Below are positions 45,458 through 54,372 of a stretch of DNA of 64,000 bases, in pieces. The notes below the pieces were generated by a model. The model searched no databases, was not told the origin of the DNA, and saw only the letters and a list, made by a program, of their open reading frames with translations. The stretch is from Streptomyces chartreusis NRRL 3882 (GTDB taxonomy: Bacteria > Actinomycetota > Actinomycetes > Streptomycetales > Streptomycetaceae): positions 8,589,001 through 8,653,000 of the forward strand of contig NZ_LT963352.1 in assembly GCF_900236475.1 (NCBI RefSeq). Reading direction: 5' to 3'. Position 1 is the stretch's first letter; every line of letters begins with the position of its first letter. A program made the translations under genes and the position numbers.

Positions 45458-46240
45458 GTGAACACAGATTCCACTGCCCACAGAGGCGCCGGTCCTGAAC
45501 CGCACCCCGTCGCCGGTTCACGGCCGACCACCGGCGGCCCGGTCCGCCGCACACTCCTGCGCACCGCCCTGACCGGGGCCGCCGCCGTCGGCGCGGGCCT
45601 CGGCGCCGCCCGGCCCGCCACCGCCGCCACCCCCGGCCGGGGCACGCCCGCGCGGCCCGTCACCCCCGGCGAAGCCCTCAGGGAACTGGCCGCGGGCAAC
45701 CGCCGCTGGCGCGCCTTCCGGGAACGCCACCCGCACGAAGACCCCGCGCTACGGCGGACGTTGGCCACGGGTCAGCACCCCTTCGCGGTCGTCCTCGGCT
45801 GCATCGACTCCCGCGTGCCCCCGGAGCTGGTCTTCGACCAGGGCCTGGGCGACCTGATGACCGTCCGCACGGCCGGAGAGGTCCTCGACGAGGCCGTCCT
45901 CGGCAGCGTCGCCTTCGGCGTCCTGGAACTCGCCATACCCCTGGTCGTCGTCCTCGGCCACCAGTCGTGCGGCGCGGTCCGCGCCGCCGTGGAGGCGGCA
46001 GAGTCCGGGCAGCACCTCCCCGCCCACATGCAGTACCTCGTCGACCGGATAAGCCCGGCGATAGACCACGGCGAGGAGGGAGACGCCCGGATCGACGCGA
46101 CCGTGAGCGCCAACGTCCGGCTCGTCCGCTCCCAGCTGGCCGCGGAGCCCGAACTCGCCGCCCGGGTCGAGACCGGCAAGCTGGCGATCGTCGGCGCCCG
46201 CTACGAACTGACCACCCAGGCCGTCCACCGCGTCGCCTGA
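45458..46240 (+). CDS. Exported beta-carbonic anhydrase
   Basis: 260 aa beta-class carbonic anhydrase (CO2/bicarbonate). Zinc ligands and catalytic dyad are Cys115-Asp117-Arg119 in VVLGCIDSRVPPE, with His168 and Cys171 in VLGHQSCGAV. N-terminal residues 29-56 form a twin-arginine-like signal (RRTLLRTALTGAAAVGAGLG, cleavage near ATAA), preceded by a long basic/polar stretch; this suggests Tat export, unusual but seen in Streptomyces. GTG start at 45458. Convergent with the following Tat protein gene across a strong terminator. Confidence 0.93.
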   Translation: MNTDSTAHRGAGPEPHPVAGSRPTTGGPVRRTLLRTALTGAAAVGAGLGAARPATAATPGRGTPARPVTPGEALRELAAGNRRWRAFRERHPHEDPALRRTLATGQHPFAVVLGCIDSRVPPELVFDQGLGDLMTVRTAGEVLDEAVLGSVAFGVLELAIPLVVVLGHQSCGAVRAAVEAAESGQHLPAHMQYLVDRISPAIDHGEEGDARIDATVSANVRLVRSQLAAEPELAARVETGKLAIVGARYELTTQAVHRVA

Positions 46241-46247
46241 GGACCCG

Positions 46248-46278
46248 CCCGGTCCGCCGCCGTACGCGGCGGACCGGG
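46248..46278. terminator. Bidirectional terminator between carbonic anhydrase and glycosidase-fold genes
   Basis: CCCGGTCCGCCGC, loop CGTAC, GCGGCGGACCGGG: perfect 13-bp stem between convergent stops. Confidence 0.88.
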
Positions 46279-46286
46279 CCGCCCTG

Positions 46287-47678
46287 TCACGCCCCTAGTG
46301 GGTTGTACCGCGCCGCCGCCATCAGGTACCAGGCGGTCGCGCCCGTGTGCCGGTAGGGGTAGTAGCCGAAGCCGAACCCCGTATCCAGCGGGCTGCTCGC
46401 GGACACCACACCACTGCGCTCGGGCAGCGCCTTCCCGCCGACGGTCTGACCACCGCCCAGCAGGTCCTGGGCCTGCTCGGTCGACGCGAGCAACCGCCGG
46501 GCGCGGGCCTCGTCGCCACGCGCCCCCCGCTCGCGCAGTGCGAGCGCGAGATGGGCCGTCCCCTCGAACCACACGCCGTTGCGGTCGGGCTTGGGCTGGC
46601 CCGCCGCGATCGGAGCGTCCTCGTTCGCGAGCAGGCTCGCCGAACTGAAGGTGACGCCCTCGTACGACTGCCCGGCGGGAACCGTGCTGTTCGTGCGGCC
46701 GGAATGATCCAGGACTGCCAGCTCGGCCGTGGCCCAGTCCAGCGAACGGGAGTAGCGGCGCGAGCCGAGCGCGAGATGGGTCCAGGTCTGGGTGTCCTCC
46801 GGAATCGGCGACGTGTTGACCGTCACGCCGTCGTTGGTTCCGGTGTAGAAGAAGCCCCCGGACGGCTCCCACATGCGCTGCACGAACGCCTCGGCCCGCG
46901 CCCGCCGCTCCAGCCACACCCGGTCGCCGGTGAGCCGGGCGAGCCGCCCGAACAGGCAGATCAGGTCGGTGTTGTGCTCGGTCGAGGTGAACGGAAGCTT
47001 CTGATTCGCCCCGTCGACCCCGAACTTGTAGCCGCCCAGCGGCTCGTCGGTACGGCCGGTCCGCTCGATCCACTCGCCGATCCGCACGGCACCGGTGAGG
47101 AATCGGCGCGCCTCCGTGCGGCGCGCGAGGCCGCTCAGCGCGATGCCCGCCCAGGCCATGTCGCCCACGGCCGTGCCGGTGAAGCCGAACTGCGTACCGA
47201 CGTTGACCGTCCCGTCGGGCCGTACGAAGCCGTCGGGCTGCGGCGAGCCGTCGTAGAAGGTGTACGGACCGACGTTGTAGGCCTGCCGGAGTCTGCCGTC
47301 GTCGTACGCCGGGTCATGGGCCTGCGCGTAGAGCAGGGCGTCGCCCAAGGCCGTGGCCCGGGCCAAACTCTCGGGCCTCCGGGCCGCGAGGTGGGCCAGG
47401 ATCGCCAGGGCGTTGTCGTAAGTGAAAGCGGTGCTGAACAGGCCCGCCTGGTCGGTGTAGCTCTGGGTCAGGCGGATGCTGCCCTGGTCGGGGTAGGCGT
47501 CCATGGCGGCGGCGAGAAAGGCGCGCCCCCGGGCCGGGGCCGATGCGGGACGTGTGCCGGAGGGACCGGCCGCCAGGGCCTGACCCGAGCCGACGGCGGT
47601 GAGCCCCGCGGCACTGATGCCGATTCCGGCACCGATGAGCGAACGCCGGCTGAGTGCCGGGCCTGGTCTGCCAGTCAT
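46287..47678 (-). CDS. Tat-exported (alpha/alpha)6-barrel glycosidase-like protein
   Basis: 463 aa. N-terminal Tat signal (SRRSLIGAGIGISAAGLTAV, cleavage near ALA at about 37). The mature region looks like an (alpha/alpha)6 toroid of the glycosyl-hydrolase type (TYDNALAILAHLAARRPESL, MAWAGIALSGLA, STEHNTDLICLFGRLARLTG, VWFEGTAHLALALRERG, FGYYPYRHTGATAWYLMAAA). I cannot confirm a GH family or catalytic acids. ATG at 47678 after AAGGGAGATCC. A perfect LacI-type palindrome lies 10 bp upstream of the start, indicating sugar-responsive repression. Confidence 0.85.
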   Translation of the reverse strand: MTGRPGPALSRRSLIGAGIGISAAGLTAVGSGQALAAGPSGTRPASAPARGRAFLAAAMDAYPDQGSIRLTQSYTDQAGLFSTAFTYDNALAILAHLAARRPESLARATALGDALLYAQAHDPAYDDGRLRQAYNVGPYTFYDGSPQPDGFVRPDGTVNVGTQFGFTGTAVGDMAWAGIALSGLARRTEARRFLTGAVRIGEWIERTGRTDEPLGGYKFGVDGANQKLPFTSTEHNTDLICLFGRLARLTGDRVWLERRARAEAFVQRMWEPSGGFFYTGTNDGVTVNTSPIPEDTQTWTHLALGSRRYSRSLDWATAELAVLDHSGRTNSTVPAGQSYEGVTFSSASLLANEDAPIAAGQPKPDRNGVWFEGTAHLALALRERGARGDEARARRLLASTEQAQDLLGGGQTVGGKALPERSGVVSASSPLDTGFGFGYYPYRHTGATAWYLMAAARYNPLGA

Positions 47679-47687
47679 GGATCTCCC

Positions 47688-47703
47688 TTGAGAGCGCTCT
47701 CAA
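47688..47703 (-). promoter_or_regulatory. LacI-family operator palindrome
   Basis: TTGAGAGCGCTCTCAA is a perfect 16-bp palindrome with the central CG step typical of LacI/CebR-type operators. It abuts the ribosome-binding site of the Tat-exported protein gene, so a bound repressor would block transcription. No LacI gene is in the window. Confidence 0.8.
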
Positions 47704-47793
47704 CAGTGCGCGCTCATTGTGCTGGCGGTCCGGGGGCGGGTCAACGCTCCGTTCGGAAGGGAGACTTGCGCAGGAAGGCGAACGGTGGGTGGA

Positions 47794-49512
47794 TCACTCG
47801 CACACGATCTCGTCACGCGGCGTGTAGTGCGTGCGGAACGGCTCCCGCCGCACCTCCCTGCCGTCGTCGTAGAAGACCCGTTCCACGGTGACGTCGAACC
47901 CCTCGAGCGGCGTCTGCGGCACGCACTCCTTGTCGTCGCTCACCTTCTTCTCGGGCTGCTTCACCTCGGTGCGCGGGCCCTTGACCGACTTGATCTCGTC
48001 GTACTTCCGGGTGCCGAGGAAGGAGACGGTCACGGACGTGTCCGTGGACTCGGCCTGGATGTAGATCGCCTTGCCGGAGTCGTTGGTGAACCGCAGGTCC
48101 AGGCTGCCCCAGGCCACCGTCGCCTCGCGGCCCTCCGGGTAGCGCTCGATGTAGAAGGAGTGCGCGCCGTGCTCCACGGGCTTGACCCCGGCGAAGAACA
48201 GCGCGTTGTACACGGTCGTCGCCACGGCGGAGACCCCGCCGCCGGACGCCTTCGTGAACTTGTCGTCGAGGATGATGATGCCCTCGACGAAGCCGTTGGC
48301 CTCGGTGCGCTCGCCGACGGTCCGGTTGAAGCTCCAGGTCTCGTCGGGCCGGACCAGGGAGCCGTTGATGAGTTCCACCGCCCGGCCGATGTTCCTCGTA
48401 CGGTACTCCGCCGGTTCGAAGTGGACGGTGAAGGAGGACATCTTCTCCGTCAGCCCCAGCTCCGCGGCGTTCTCGCGGGTGATCTCGGGCTGGGTCCGGT
48501 CCACGGCGACCTCGCCGCTGCGGTCCGCGCCCGACTTGGTGAGCAGCGGCAGCACCGCCTTGCCCAGTGCCTTGTCGGTGACCTTCCGGCCCATCCTGGC
48601 GTCCTCGGTCACCACGGCCTTGTCGCCGGCCGGCCGGAGTTTCGCGTTCTCGGCGGTCGTGGTGACGTCCCTCAGCGGGCCCGCCACGGCGGGATCAGCA
48701 CGCAGCCCCTCGGCGTCCAGCTCCGGTCTCAGCCTTCCGCTGCCGTCCGGCCGCATCGCCAGGTGCTCGCCCAGGACGGCCGGCCCGACGGTGAACCGCC
48801 TGCCGCCCGCGGTGAGCGTGACGGGCGCCGACATGGCCGGCTCGGCGAACGTGCGTACCGCCCGCCGTACCTCGTCGGCCGTGACCTTCGGCCTGGTCTC
48901 GCGGGCGGGCAGCGACGTCACCGAGCGGGTGTCGCCGCGCAGGAAGGAGGAGCGCAGCGGGCCGACCGCGCCGGCCACGTCCAGCGTGTACCCCGTGCGC
49001 GGGGCGACCTGCTCGACCCGCCCGTCGTCGAAGGCGACGGCACCGTCCCGGACCTTCTGGTCGAGCCCCTTCGCCACCTGACCGAGGGCGGCCCGCGCCT
49101 TGTCCTCGTCGAGGCGTACGACCGGCTCGATGTCACCGCCCGAGCGGAAGAACCCGCCGAACACGCTGACCGGACCGGCGCCGGTGCGTGCCGCCCGGTC
49201 GACGGTCTCCTCGACGTCGAAGGAGAGCCCGGCGCGCCGCGGATCGACCGTGGCCGTGCGGTCACCGACCCTGACGGGCAGCTCCCGCGCCCCGGCCGCG
49301 TCCAGGTGCCGCTCCAGCTTCCGCACCGCCTCCGCACGGCTCAGGCCCCCGATCTCCACCCCGCGCACCGTCGTACCGGAGTCGATCTCCCCACCGGTCA
49401 GCATCAGCCCGGCGAGGTACAGCCCGCCGACACCCACGGCCAGCGCGCCGCCGGCCAGGGCCAGGGGCGGAAGGGAGATGATGCGCGGGACGGAGGTTAT
49501 GCGGGGGCGCAT
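47794..49512 (-). CDS. VanW-family protein with peptidoglycan-binding-like domains
   Basis: 572 aa. A short cytosolic N-terminus and one TM helix (LPPLALAGGALAVGVGGLYL, about 12-35) anchor it outside. Two PG_binding_4-type domains follow (VEIGGLSRAEAVRKLERHLD, GLDQKVRDGAVAFDDGRVEQ). The C-terminal VanW domain runs about 375-500 (IGRAVELINGSLVRPDETWS, FNRTVGERTEANGF, ASGGGVSAVATTVYNALFFA, EHGAHSFYIERYPEGREATV). Widespread in Gram-positives; envelope-associated, role unclear, and not itself a vancomycin-resistance enzyme. ATG at 49512 after AGGAGACCC. Confidence 0.92.
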   Translation of the reverse strand: MRPRITSVPRIISLPPLALAGGALAVGVGGLYLAGLMLTGGEIDSGTTVRGVEIGGLSRAEAVRKLERHLDAAGARELPVRVGDRTATVDPRRAGLSFDVEETVDRAARTGAGPVSVFGGFFRSGGDIEPVVRLDEDKARAALGQVAKGLDQKVRDGAVAFDDGRVEQVAPRTGYTLDVAGAVGPLRSSFLRGDTRSVTSLPARETRPKVTADEVRRAVRTFAEPAMSAPVTLTAGGRRFTVGPAVLGEHLAMRPDGSGRLRPELDAEGLRADPAVAGPLRDVTTTAENAKLRPAGDKAVVTEDARMGRKVTDKALGKAVLPLLTKSGADRSGEVAVDRTQPEITRENAAELGLTEKMSSFTVHFEPAEYRTRNIGRAVELINGSLVRPDETWSFNRTVGERTEANGFVEGIIILDDKFTKASGGGVSAVATTVYNALFFAGVKPVEHGAHSFYIERYPEGREATVAWGSLDLRFTNDSGKAIYIQAESTDTSVTVSFLGTRKYDEIKSVKGPRTEVKQPEKKVSDDKECVPQTPLEGFDVTVERVFYDDGREVRREPFRTHYTPRDEIVCE

Positions 49513-49730
49513 GGGTCTCCTGGAGATCGATGACGACGGTGCACCCGGTGACGCGACACTGCTGCGGGCAAACACATCAAGCTATCCACATCCGGGCGGC
49601 AAACCGGTATGGCCCAGACCACTTTTGTCCGAGATCACTCCGGAACCGGCCGGTCCGTACCCGTATTCGTGCAGGCCACAGAGTGATAACGGCGAACAAC
49701 TGTCGGGTGGTTGGCGCCGTCTACGCCGAC

Positions 49731-51002
49731 ATGAAGATTTCTTTCCTGATTCACAACGCCTATGGAATCGGAGGCACGATCACCACCACGTTCAACCTCG
49801 CCGGGGCGCTCGCCGAGCGGCACGACGTGGAGATCGTCTCCGCTTTACGCCACCGCGAGCATCCCAACCTCGTCCTGGACCCCCGGGTGCGGCTGCGCGC
49901 GCTGGTCGACCTGCGCAAGGAGGAGGACCATCCGCTGCACCAGAGACCGGCGAAGGTGTTCCCGTCCGCCGAGTACCGCCACCGCCAGTACAGCGAGCTG
50001 ACCGACCAGCGGATCGGCGAGTGCCTGGAGGCGATCGACACCGACGTCGTCATCGGCACCCGCCCCGGCCTCAACGTGCACATCGCGCGGCAGGCCCCGC
50101 AGCGCGTCCTGCGCGTCGGCCAGGAGCACCTCACCCTCGACAACCACCCGCCCGCGCTGCGCACCGCGCTGCGCCGCGCCTACCGCCGCCTCGACGTGAT
50201 CACCACCGTCACGGAAGCGGACGCCGCCGCCTACCGGCGCAAGATGTGGCTGCCCGGCGTCCACGTCGAGGCCCTCCCGAACAGCGTCCCCGACCCCGCG
50301 GTGCCGCCCGCCGACGGCACCGCAAAGATCGTCATCGCCGCGGGCCGGCTGGTCCCGGTGAAGCGCTACGACCTGCTCATCGAGGCGTTCGCCCAGGTCG
50401 CCGCCGCGTTCCCGGACTGGCAGCTGCGCATCTACGGCAAGGGCGAGGAACAGCCCAGGCTGCGGGACCTCATCGAACGGCTCCGCCTGTGGAACAACGT
50501 GTTCCTGATGGGGGCCGCCACCCCCATGGAGGCCGAGTGGGCCAAGGGTTCGATCGGCGCGGCCGCGTCCAACTTCGAGCCGTTCGGCATGACCATCGTC
50601 GAGGCGATGCGCTGCGGACTGCCCGTCGTCAGCACCGACTGCCCCTACGGCCCCGGCGAGATCATCGAGGACCGAGCCGACGGCCGGCTGGTACCGGTCG
50701 GGGACGCCGACGCCCTCGCCTCGGCCCTGCTGGAACTCGTCGGCGACGACGAACGGCGCCGCCGCATGGGCCGCACCGCCCTGGAGAACGCGCGCCGATT
50801 CGCCCCCGGCCCCGTCGTCGCCCAGGCCGAACGCCTCCTGGAGGACGCCCTGGCGGCCCGGACCACGAGCCGACGGACCTCACCTCCGCAGGACCACCAC
50901 CGGAGCAACAGCGCACTGATCGGCCGGAGCCACGCCGCCCGCGACGCGGCCCACGCCGCGGCCGTCGGCGCACTCCGCGCGATACGCAAGGGACGCCGAT
51001 GA
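49731..51002 (+). CDS. GT4-family glycosyltransferase
   Basis: 423 aa retaining glycosyltransferase of the GT-B/GT4 fold. N-terminal acceptor domain (KISFLIHNAYGIGGTITTTF). The C-terminal nucleotide-sugar domain has IVIAAGRLVPVKRYDLLIEA, FLMGAATPMEAEWAKGS and the E-x7-E motif in NFEPFGMTIVEAMRCGLPVV. ATG at 49731 because the conserved fold starts there; upstream sequence in frame has no coding character. Leu39 is TTA (49845-49847), suggesting bldA-dependent expression. ATGA-coupled to the next gene. Acceptor unknown, perhaps a teichoic-acid-type or glycan polymer. Confidence 0.93.
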   Translation: MKISFLIHNAYGIGGTITTTFNLAGALAERHDVEIVSALRHREHPNLVLDPRVRLRALVDLRKEEDHPLHQRPAKVFPSAEYRHRQYSELTDQRIGECLEAIDTDVVIGTRPGLNVHIARQAPQRVLRVGQEHLTLDNHPPALRTALRRAYRRLDVITTVTEADAAAYRRKMWLPGVHVEALPNSVPDPAVPPADGTAKIVIAAGRLVPVKRYDLLIEAFAQVAAAFPDWQLRIYGKGEEQPRLRDLIERLRLWNNVFLMGAATPMEAEWAKGSIGAAASNFEPFGMTIVEAMRCGLPVVSTDCPYGPGEIIEDRADGRLVPVGDADALASALLELVGDDERRRRMGRTALENARRFAPGPVVAQAERLLEDALAARTTSRRTSPPQDHHRSNSALIGRSHAARDAAHAAAVGALRAIRKGRR

Positions 51003-51835
51003 CCACGCACCTCGACACCCACCTGCGCACCCACTGCGCGATCGACACGGACGGCCGCATCACCTTCCGCCTCCCGCCGGCCCCGGCTGCCCACCCCCAG
51101 TTGCTCCTGAGGCTGCGCCCCAAGAAGGGCCGCCCCGAGACGACGCTCCACCTGCTCGACCTGAAGCCCGGCCGGGCCGACGGCGACCTGCACGCCGTGC
51201 TGGAACCGCACCCGGCCCTCGACGAAGGCCGCTGGGACCTGTACCTGCTCCCGGCACCGGAAGCCGAACGACAGCGGCTGCGCCCCGGCCTCAAAGACCT
51301 GCGCGCCCTCGTGGACGGCCACCTCCGCGACCGGCCCTCACCGGTCGCCGTCAGAATCCCCTACGTCACGAAGGACGGCTTCCTCGCACTCAGGGCCTGG
51401 CGGCGCACCGCCCACGCGGAGGCCCGCGCCATCGACGTCACCCAGCAGGCCCTGACGGTCGAGGCCCGCCTGCACGGCGCCGAACTCCGTGCGGACGCCA
51501 CCGTACGGCTGCGCCTGCGGGGGACCGGCACCGTACGGGACCTGCGCCCCCGGATCGACGACGACGGCAGAGGGTTCTCCTTCACCGCCGACCAGGAGGA
51601 CCTGACGGGTGGCTCCGAAGCCCCGGGCCGGATCTGGGACGCCTTCGTCCGGCCCACCACCGGCGCGCCACCGATAAGGATCGGCCGGCTTCTCGACGAC
51701 GTGGCGGACCGCAAACACGTCTTCGTCTACCCGGCACTCACGGCGGGCGGATCCATCTCGCGCCCCTACTACACCGTCGACAACGACCTCGCGATCGAGG
51801 TGACACCGGCCGAATCGCCGAAATGCCCGAAATGA
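50999..51835 (+). CDS. Uncharacterised protein coupled to the glycosyltransferase
   Basis: 278 aa, beta-rich by pattern, with repeated strand-like stretches (GRITFRLPPAPAAHPQLLLR, TLHLLDLKPGRADGDLHAVL, RWDLYLLPAPEAERQRL, AVRIPYVTKDGFLALRAW, ATVRLRLRGTGTVRDLRPRI). Residues about 125-145 recall a linker found in actinobacterial envelope glycan or transferase proteins, but I cannot name a family. Start by ATGA overlap with the glycosyltransferase stop, so a joint role is likely. No signal peptide or TM segment. Confidence 0.75.
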   Translation: MTTHLDTHLRTHCAIDTDGRITFRLPPAPAAHPQLLLRLRPKKGRPETTLHLLDLKPGRADGDLHAVLEPHPALDEGRWDLYLLPAPEAERQRLRPGLKDLRALVDGHLRDRPSPVAVRIPYVTKDGFLALRAWRRTAHAEARAIDVTQQALTVEARLHGAELRADATVRLRLRGTGTVRDLRPRIDDDGRGFSFTADQEDLTGGSEAPGRIWDAFVRPTTGAPPIRIGRLLDDVADRKHVFVYPALTAGGSISRPYYTVDNDLAIEVTPAESPKCPK

Positions 51836-51996
51836 AAATTCCTGGACCTTCGGATGGCCATTTCGTCGGTACCACGCGACAGGCATGTGTGGATTCTGTG
51901 CAAAGCGGCGGCAAAAAGGTCAGGCGCTCGTTCGCAACTGCCGTAAACACGAAGGGGACTTGCGGCAATAACCAAACTCAAGTACCTAGATGAATC

Positions 51997-52659
51997 ATGA
52001 ACCTGTTCAACCGCGTCGTGCCGTCCCGCCGGCAGACGCCGCCAGTCCCCCCACAGCGTCCCGCCGGCGCACCGGCTTCCCCCACTGCGGTCCTGCCCGA
52101 CCCCGACCTGGCGAATCTCACCGGCGAATGGGTCGTCGATCCCGCTCACAGCAGGATCGGCTTCTCCGTCCGGCATGCCATGGTGACCACCGTGCGCGGT
52201 TGTTTCCTGGAGTACGAAAGCCTCCTCTACTTCGACGCGCGCAACCCCGCCCGCTCGCGGGCCGACCTCACCCTGTTCACCGCCAGCGTCGACACCGGGG
52301 TGGAACAGCGCGACGCCCACCTGGTCGGCCGGGACTTCCTGGACGTCGCCACCTATCCGCGTATGCGCTTCACGAGTACCGCGGTGGAACAGGCGGGCGC
52401 CGACCTCTTTCGCATGTCGGGCGAGCTCACCATCAAGGGCATATCGCGGCCGGTCGTCCTGGAGATGACCTACATCGGACACGTCACCGACCCCTTCGGA
52501 TACGAAAGGGTCGGATTCGACGGCACCACCACAATCAACCGCTCCGACTGGGGCCTGACCTACAACAGCAGACTGGCCGAGGGAGGCGCGATGGTGAGCG
52601 AGAAGGTGCGTCTGCAACTCGACATCGCCGCCATCCGCACGGCCTCGGCGGCCGGCTGA
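51997..52659 (+). CDS. YceI-family protein
   Basis: 220 aa YceI/lipocalin-like beta-barrel that binds polyisoprenoid-type lipids in known members. After a Pro-rich N-terminus of about 40 residues: GEWVVDPAHSRIGFSVRHAM, DLTLFTASVDTGVEQRDAHL, DFLDVATYPRMRFTST, GELTIKGISRPVVLEMTYIG, DGTTTINRSDWGLTYN. No clear signal peptide, so probably cytoplasmic. ATG at 51997; no strong Shine-Dalgarno. Convergent with the MOSC gene. Confidence 0.93.
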   Translation: MNLFNRVVPSRRQTPPVPPQRPAGAPASPTAVLPDPDLANLTGEWVVDPAHSRIGFSVRHAMVTTVRGCFLEYESLLYFDARNPARSRADLTLFTASVDTGVEQRDAHLVGRDFLDVATYPRMRFTSTAVEQAGADLFRMSGELTIKGISRPVVLEMTYIGHVTDPFGYERVGFDGTTTINRSDWGLTYNSRLAEGGAMVSEKVRLQLDIAAIRTASAAG

Positions 52660-52683
52660 CCGCGCCGGTCACGGCCGCAGGCC

Positions 52684-53184
52684 TCACGGCCCGGCGTCGC
52701 CGGGCCCGGCCAGGACGCGGAACGTCGCCGGGCCCAGCGTGATCACCCCGTCGCTCAGCGGCGTGCACCGCACACCGCCCCGCCCGCGCAGGGCGCGCTG
52801 GGCGCCGGGGCCGATGGTCACGTCCATCCAGGCGCACGGCCGGGCCGGCCGGTGCACGGCGAACACCACCGGTCCGGTGCCGCAGTCGAGGGCGATCGTC
52901 GATCCGACACAGGAGTCGATGTCGACGCCTCTGAGCAGGACGTTGCGGCGGGTGTGGCGGAGGTCGGCGTCCGCCGGGAGGTTCTCCGCGGCCATGAGGG
53001 TCACCGCAGCGTTCCGGTGGGCCGGCCTGGCGTAGTAGCGGTCGCCGACCAGCCCCAGGCCACGACGCACCTCCACTCGGGGGACGCGCTCGTCGGACGG
53101 GCCGGGTGAGGGGCCGTCCGACGGCCGTCCCGCCAGCCGGTGCGCGGGCGACACCAGCAGCTGCAGCACCTCCACCTCGGTCAT
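52684..53184 (-). CDS. MOSC-domain protein
   Basis: 166 aa stand-alone MOSC protein. RRGLGLVGDRYYARPAHRN, AAVTLMAAENLPAD, RRNVLLRGVDIDSCVGSTI, and the conserved Cys in HRPARPCAWMDVTIGPGAQR. MOSC domains act in sulfur transfer to or from molybdenum cofactor and in related detoxification of N-hydroxylated compounds. Two molybdoenzymes are encoded elsewhere in the window, but not next to it. ATG at 53184. Confidence 0.9.
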   Translation of the reverse strand: MTEVEVLQLLVSPAHRLAGRPSDGPSPGPSDERVPRVEVRRGLGLVGDRYYARPAHRNAAVTLMAAENLPADADLRHTRRNVLLRGVDIDSCVGSTIALDCGTGPVVFAVHRPARPCAWMDVTIGPGAQRALRGRGGVRCTPLSDGVITLGPATFRVLAGPGDAGP

Positions 53185-53240
53185 GGCGTCAACCCTATGC
53201 CTCGGTCACCACCGCCCGGCGGACCCCCGCAGGCGTACGG

Positions 53241-54251
53241 TCACTCGTCCTGCCTCCGCCCGATCCCCCTGTCCTCCAGAGGGGCCCGGCCGTCCGCCGA
53301 CTCGCCCGCGGTGAGGTGCTCCAGGACCTCGACCAGTTCCTGGCACGCGCGCTCCACCGAACGCCGGGTGTGGATCTGCTCGGTGATCACGGCCGACAGG
53401 ATCAGGGCCGTCAGCGCCATCGCCCCGTTGAACGCCTGGAGCTTGATCATCACCTCCACCCTGGTCAGCCGTTCGAACGGCCCGGACCGGTCGGTCGCGG
53501 CCACCGTGGCCATGACCGAGGCGAACAGGGCGCAGAGCATGCTGCCGGCCAGCTGGAAGCGCAGCGCCGCCCAGATCAGCAGGGGATAGACGAGGAAGAG
53601 CAGACTGACGGAGCTGTGTGCGGCCAGCGGTACGACACAGCAGATGACAAGCGCCAGGCCCGAGGCCTCCTTCCAGCGCGACAGGCGCATCGGCGGGCGG
53701 AGGCGGGACAGCAGGAGAAGTACCGGGGTGACGATCAGCACGCCCATCGCGTCGCCCACCCACCAGGCCAGCCACACCGCCCAGAAGGCCGGCCATTCGA
53801 GCCTGCCCGTGGCGAGCAGGATGCCCGCGCCGGTGGTCGAGCTGATCAGCATGGCGGTGAACGCGCCCAGGAACACCAGGGCGAGACCGTCCCGCAGACG
53901 GGCCAGATCGGTACGGAAACCCGCCCGGCGCAGCAGCAGGTACCCCGCGACGGGGGCCGCCGTGTTGCCCGCCAGGACAGCGAAGGCCCAGGGGCTCAGG
54001 GAGGTGAGGGAAAGGATCACGAGGAAGGCGCCCAGGGCGATCCCCGGCCAGCAGCGCAACCCGAAGATCAGCAAGCAGGCGACCGAGACGCCGGTGGGGG
54101 GCCAGATCGGGGTGACGACCGAGCCCTCGACGACCAGTTCCCGCAGCAGGCCCAGGTGCCCCGAGACGTAGTAGCAGGCGGCAACGGCCGGCGTCTGCAG
54201 AGCGACGACGGCCGACATACGCGGATCCCGGCTACCCACCACAGCAGTCAT
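53241..54251 (-). CDS. MASE1-type integral membrane sensor protein
   Basis: 336 aa with about eight TM helices and a short cytosolic tail. MASE1 character: VVTPIWPPTGVSVACLLIFG, RCWPGIALGAFLVILSLTSL, LAGNTAAPVAGYLLLRRAGF, WAVWLAWWVGDAMGVLIVTP, LIWAALRFQLAGSMLC. The C-terminal helix (SVERACQELVEVLEHL) looks like the start of a signalling helix, but no output domain follows. It lies 103 bp downstream of a SpoIIE phosphatase gene in the same direction. In related proteins MASE1 and the phosphatase occur in one chain, so the two may work together. Confidence 0.9.
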   Translation of the reverse strand: MTAVVGSRDPRMSAVVALQTPAVAACYYVSGHLGLLRELVVEGSVVTPIWPPTGVSVACLLIFGLRCWPGIALGAFLVILSLTSLSPWAFAVLAGNTAAPVAGYLLLRRAGFRTDLARLRDGLALVFLGAFTAMLISSTTGAGILLATGRLEWPAFWAVWLAWWVGDAMGVLIVTPVLLLLSRLRPPMRLSRWKEASGLALVICCVVPLAAHSSVSLLFLVYPLLIWAALRFQLAGSMLCALFASVMATVAATDRSGPFERLTRVEVMIKLQAFNGAMALTALILSAVITEQIHTRRSVERACQELVEVLEHLTAGESADGRAPLEDRGIGRRQDE

Positions 54252-54294
54252 GAGACACCGAGGCCGCCGCGGCGGCGAGGTGAGAGCAGGGGCC

Positions 54295-54372
54295 CTGCGG
54301 CCCTATGGCTGAGCCAGCCCCTGCGGCCCCATTGCTGAGCCCGCCGCTGCGGACCTATGGCTGAGCCTCCGG
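54295..54372. repeat. Three 26-bp tandem repeats
   Basis: Units begin CTGCGG at 54295, 54321 and 54347, each continuing CCCTATGGCTGAGCC with few changes. The third copy contains the TAG stop of the phosphatase gene (54355-54357). Copies one and two lie in the gap before the MASE1 gene. Confidence 0.85.
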
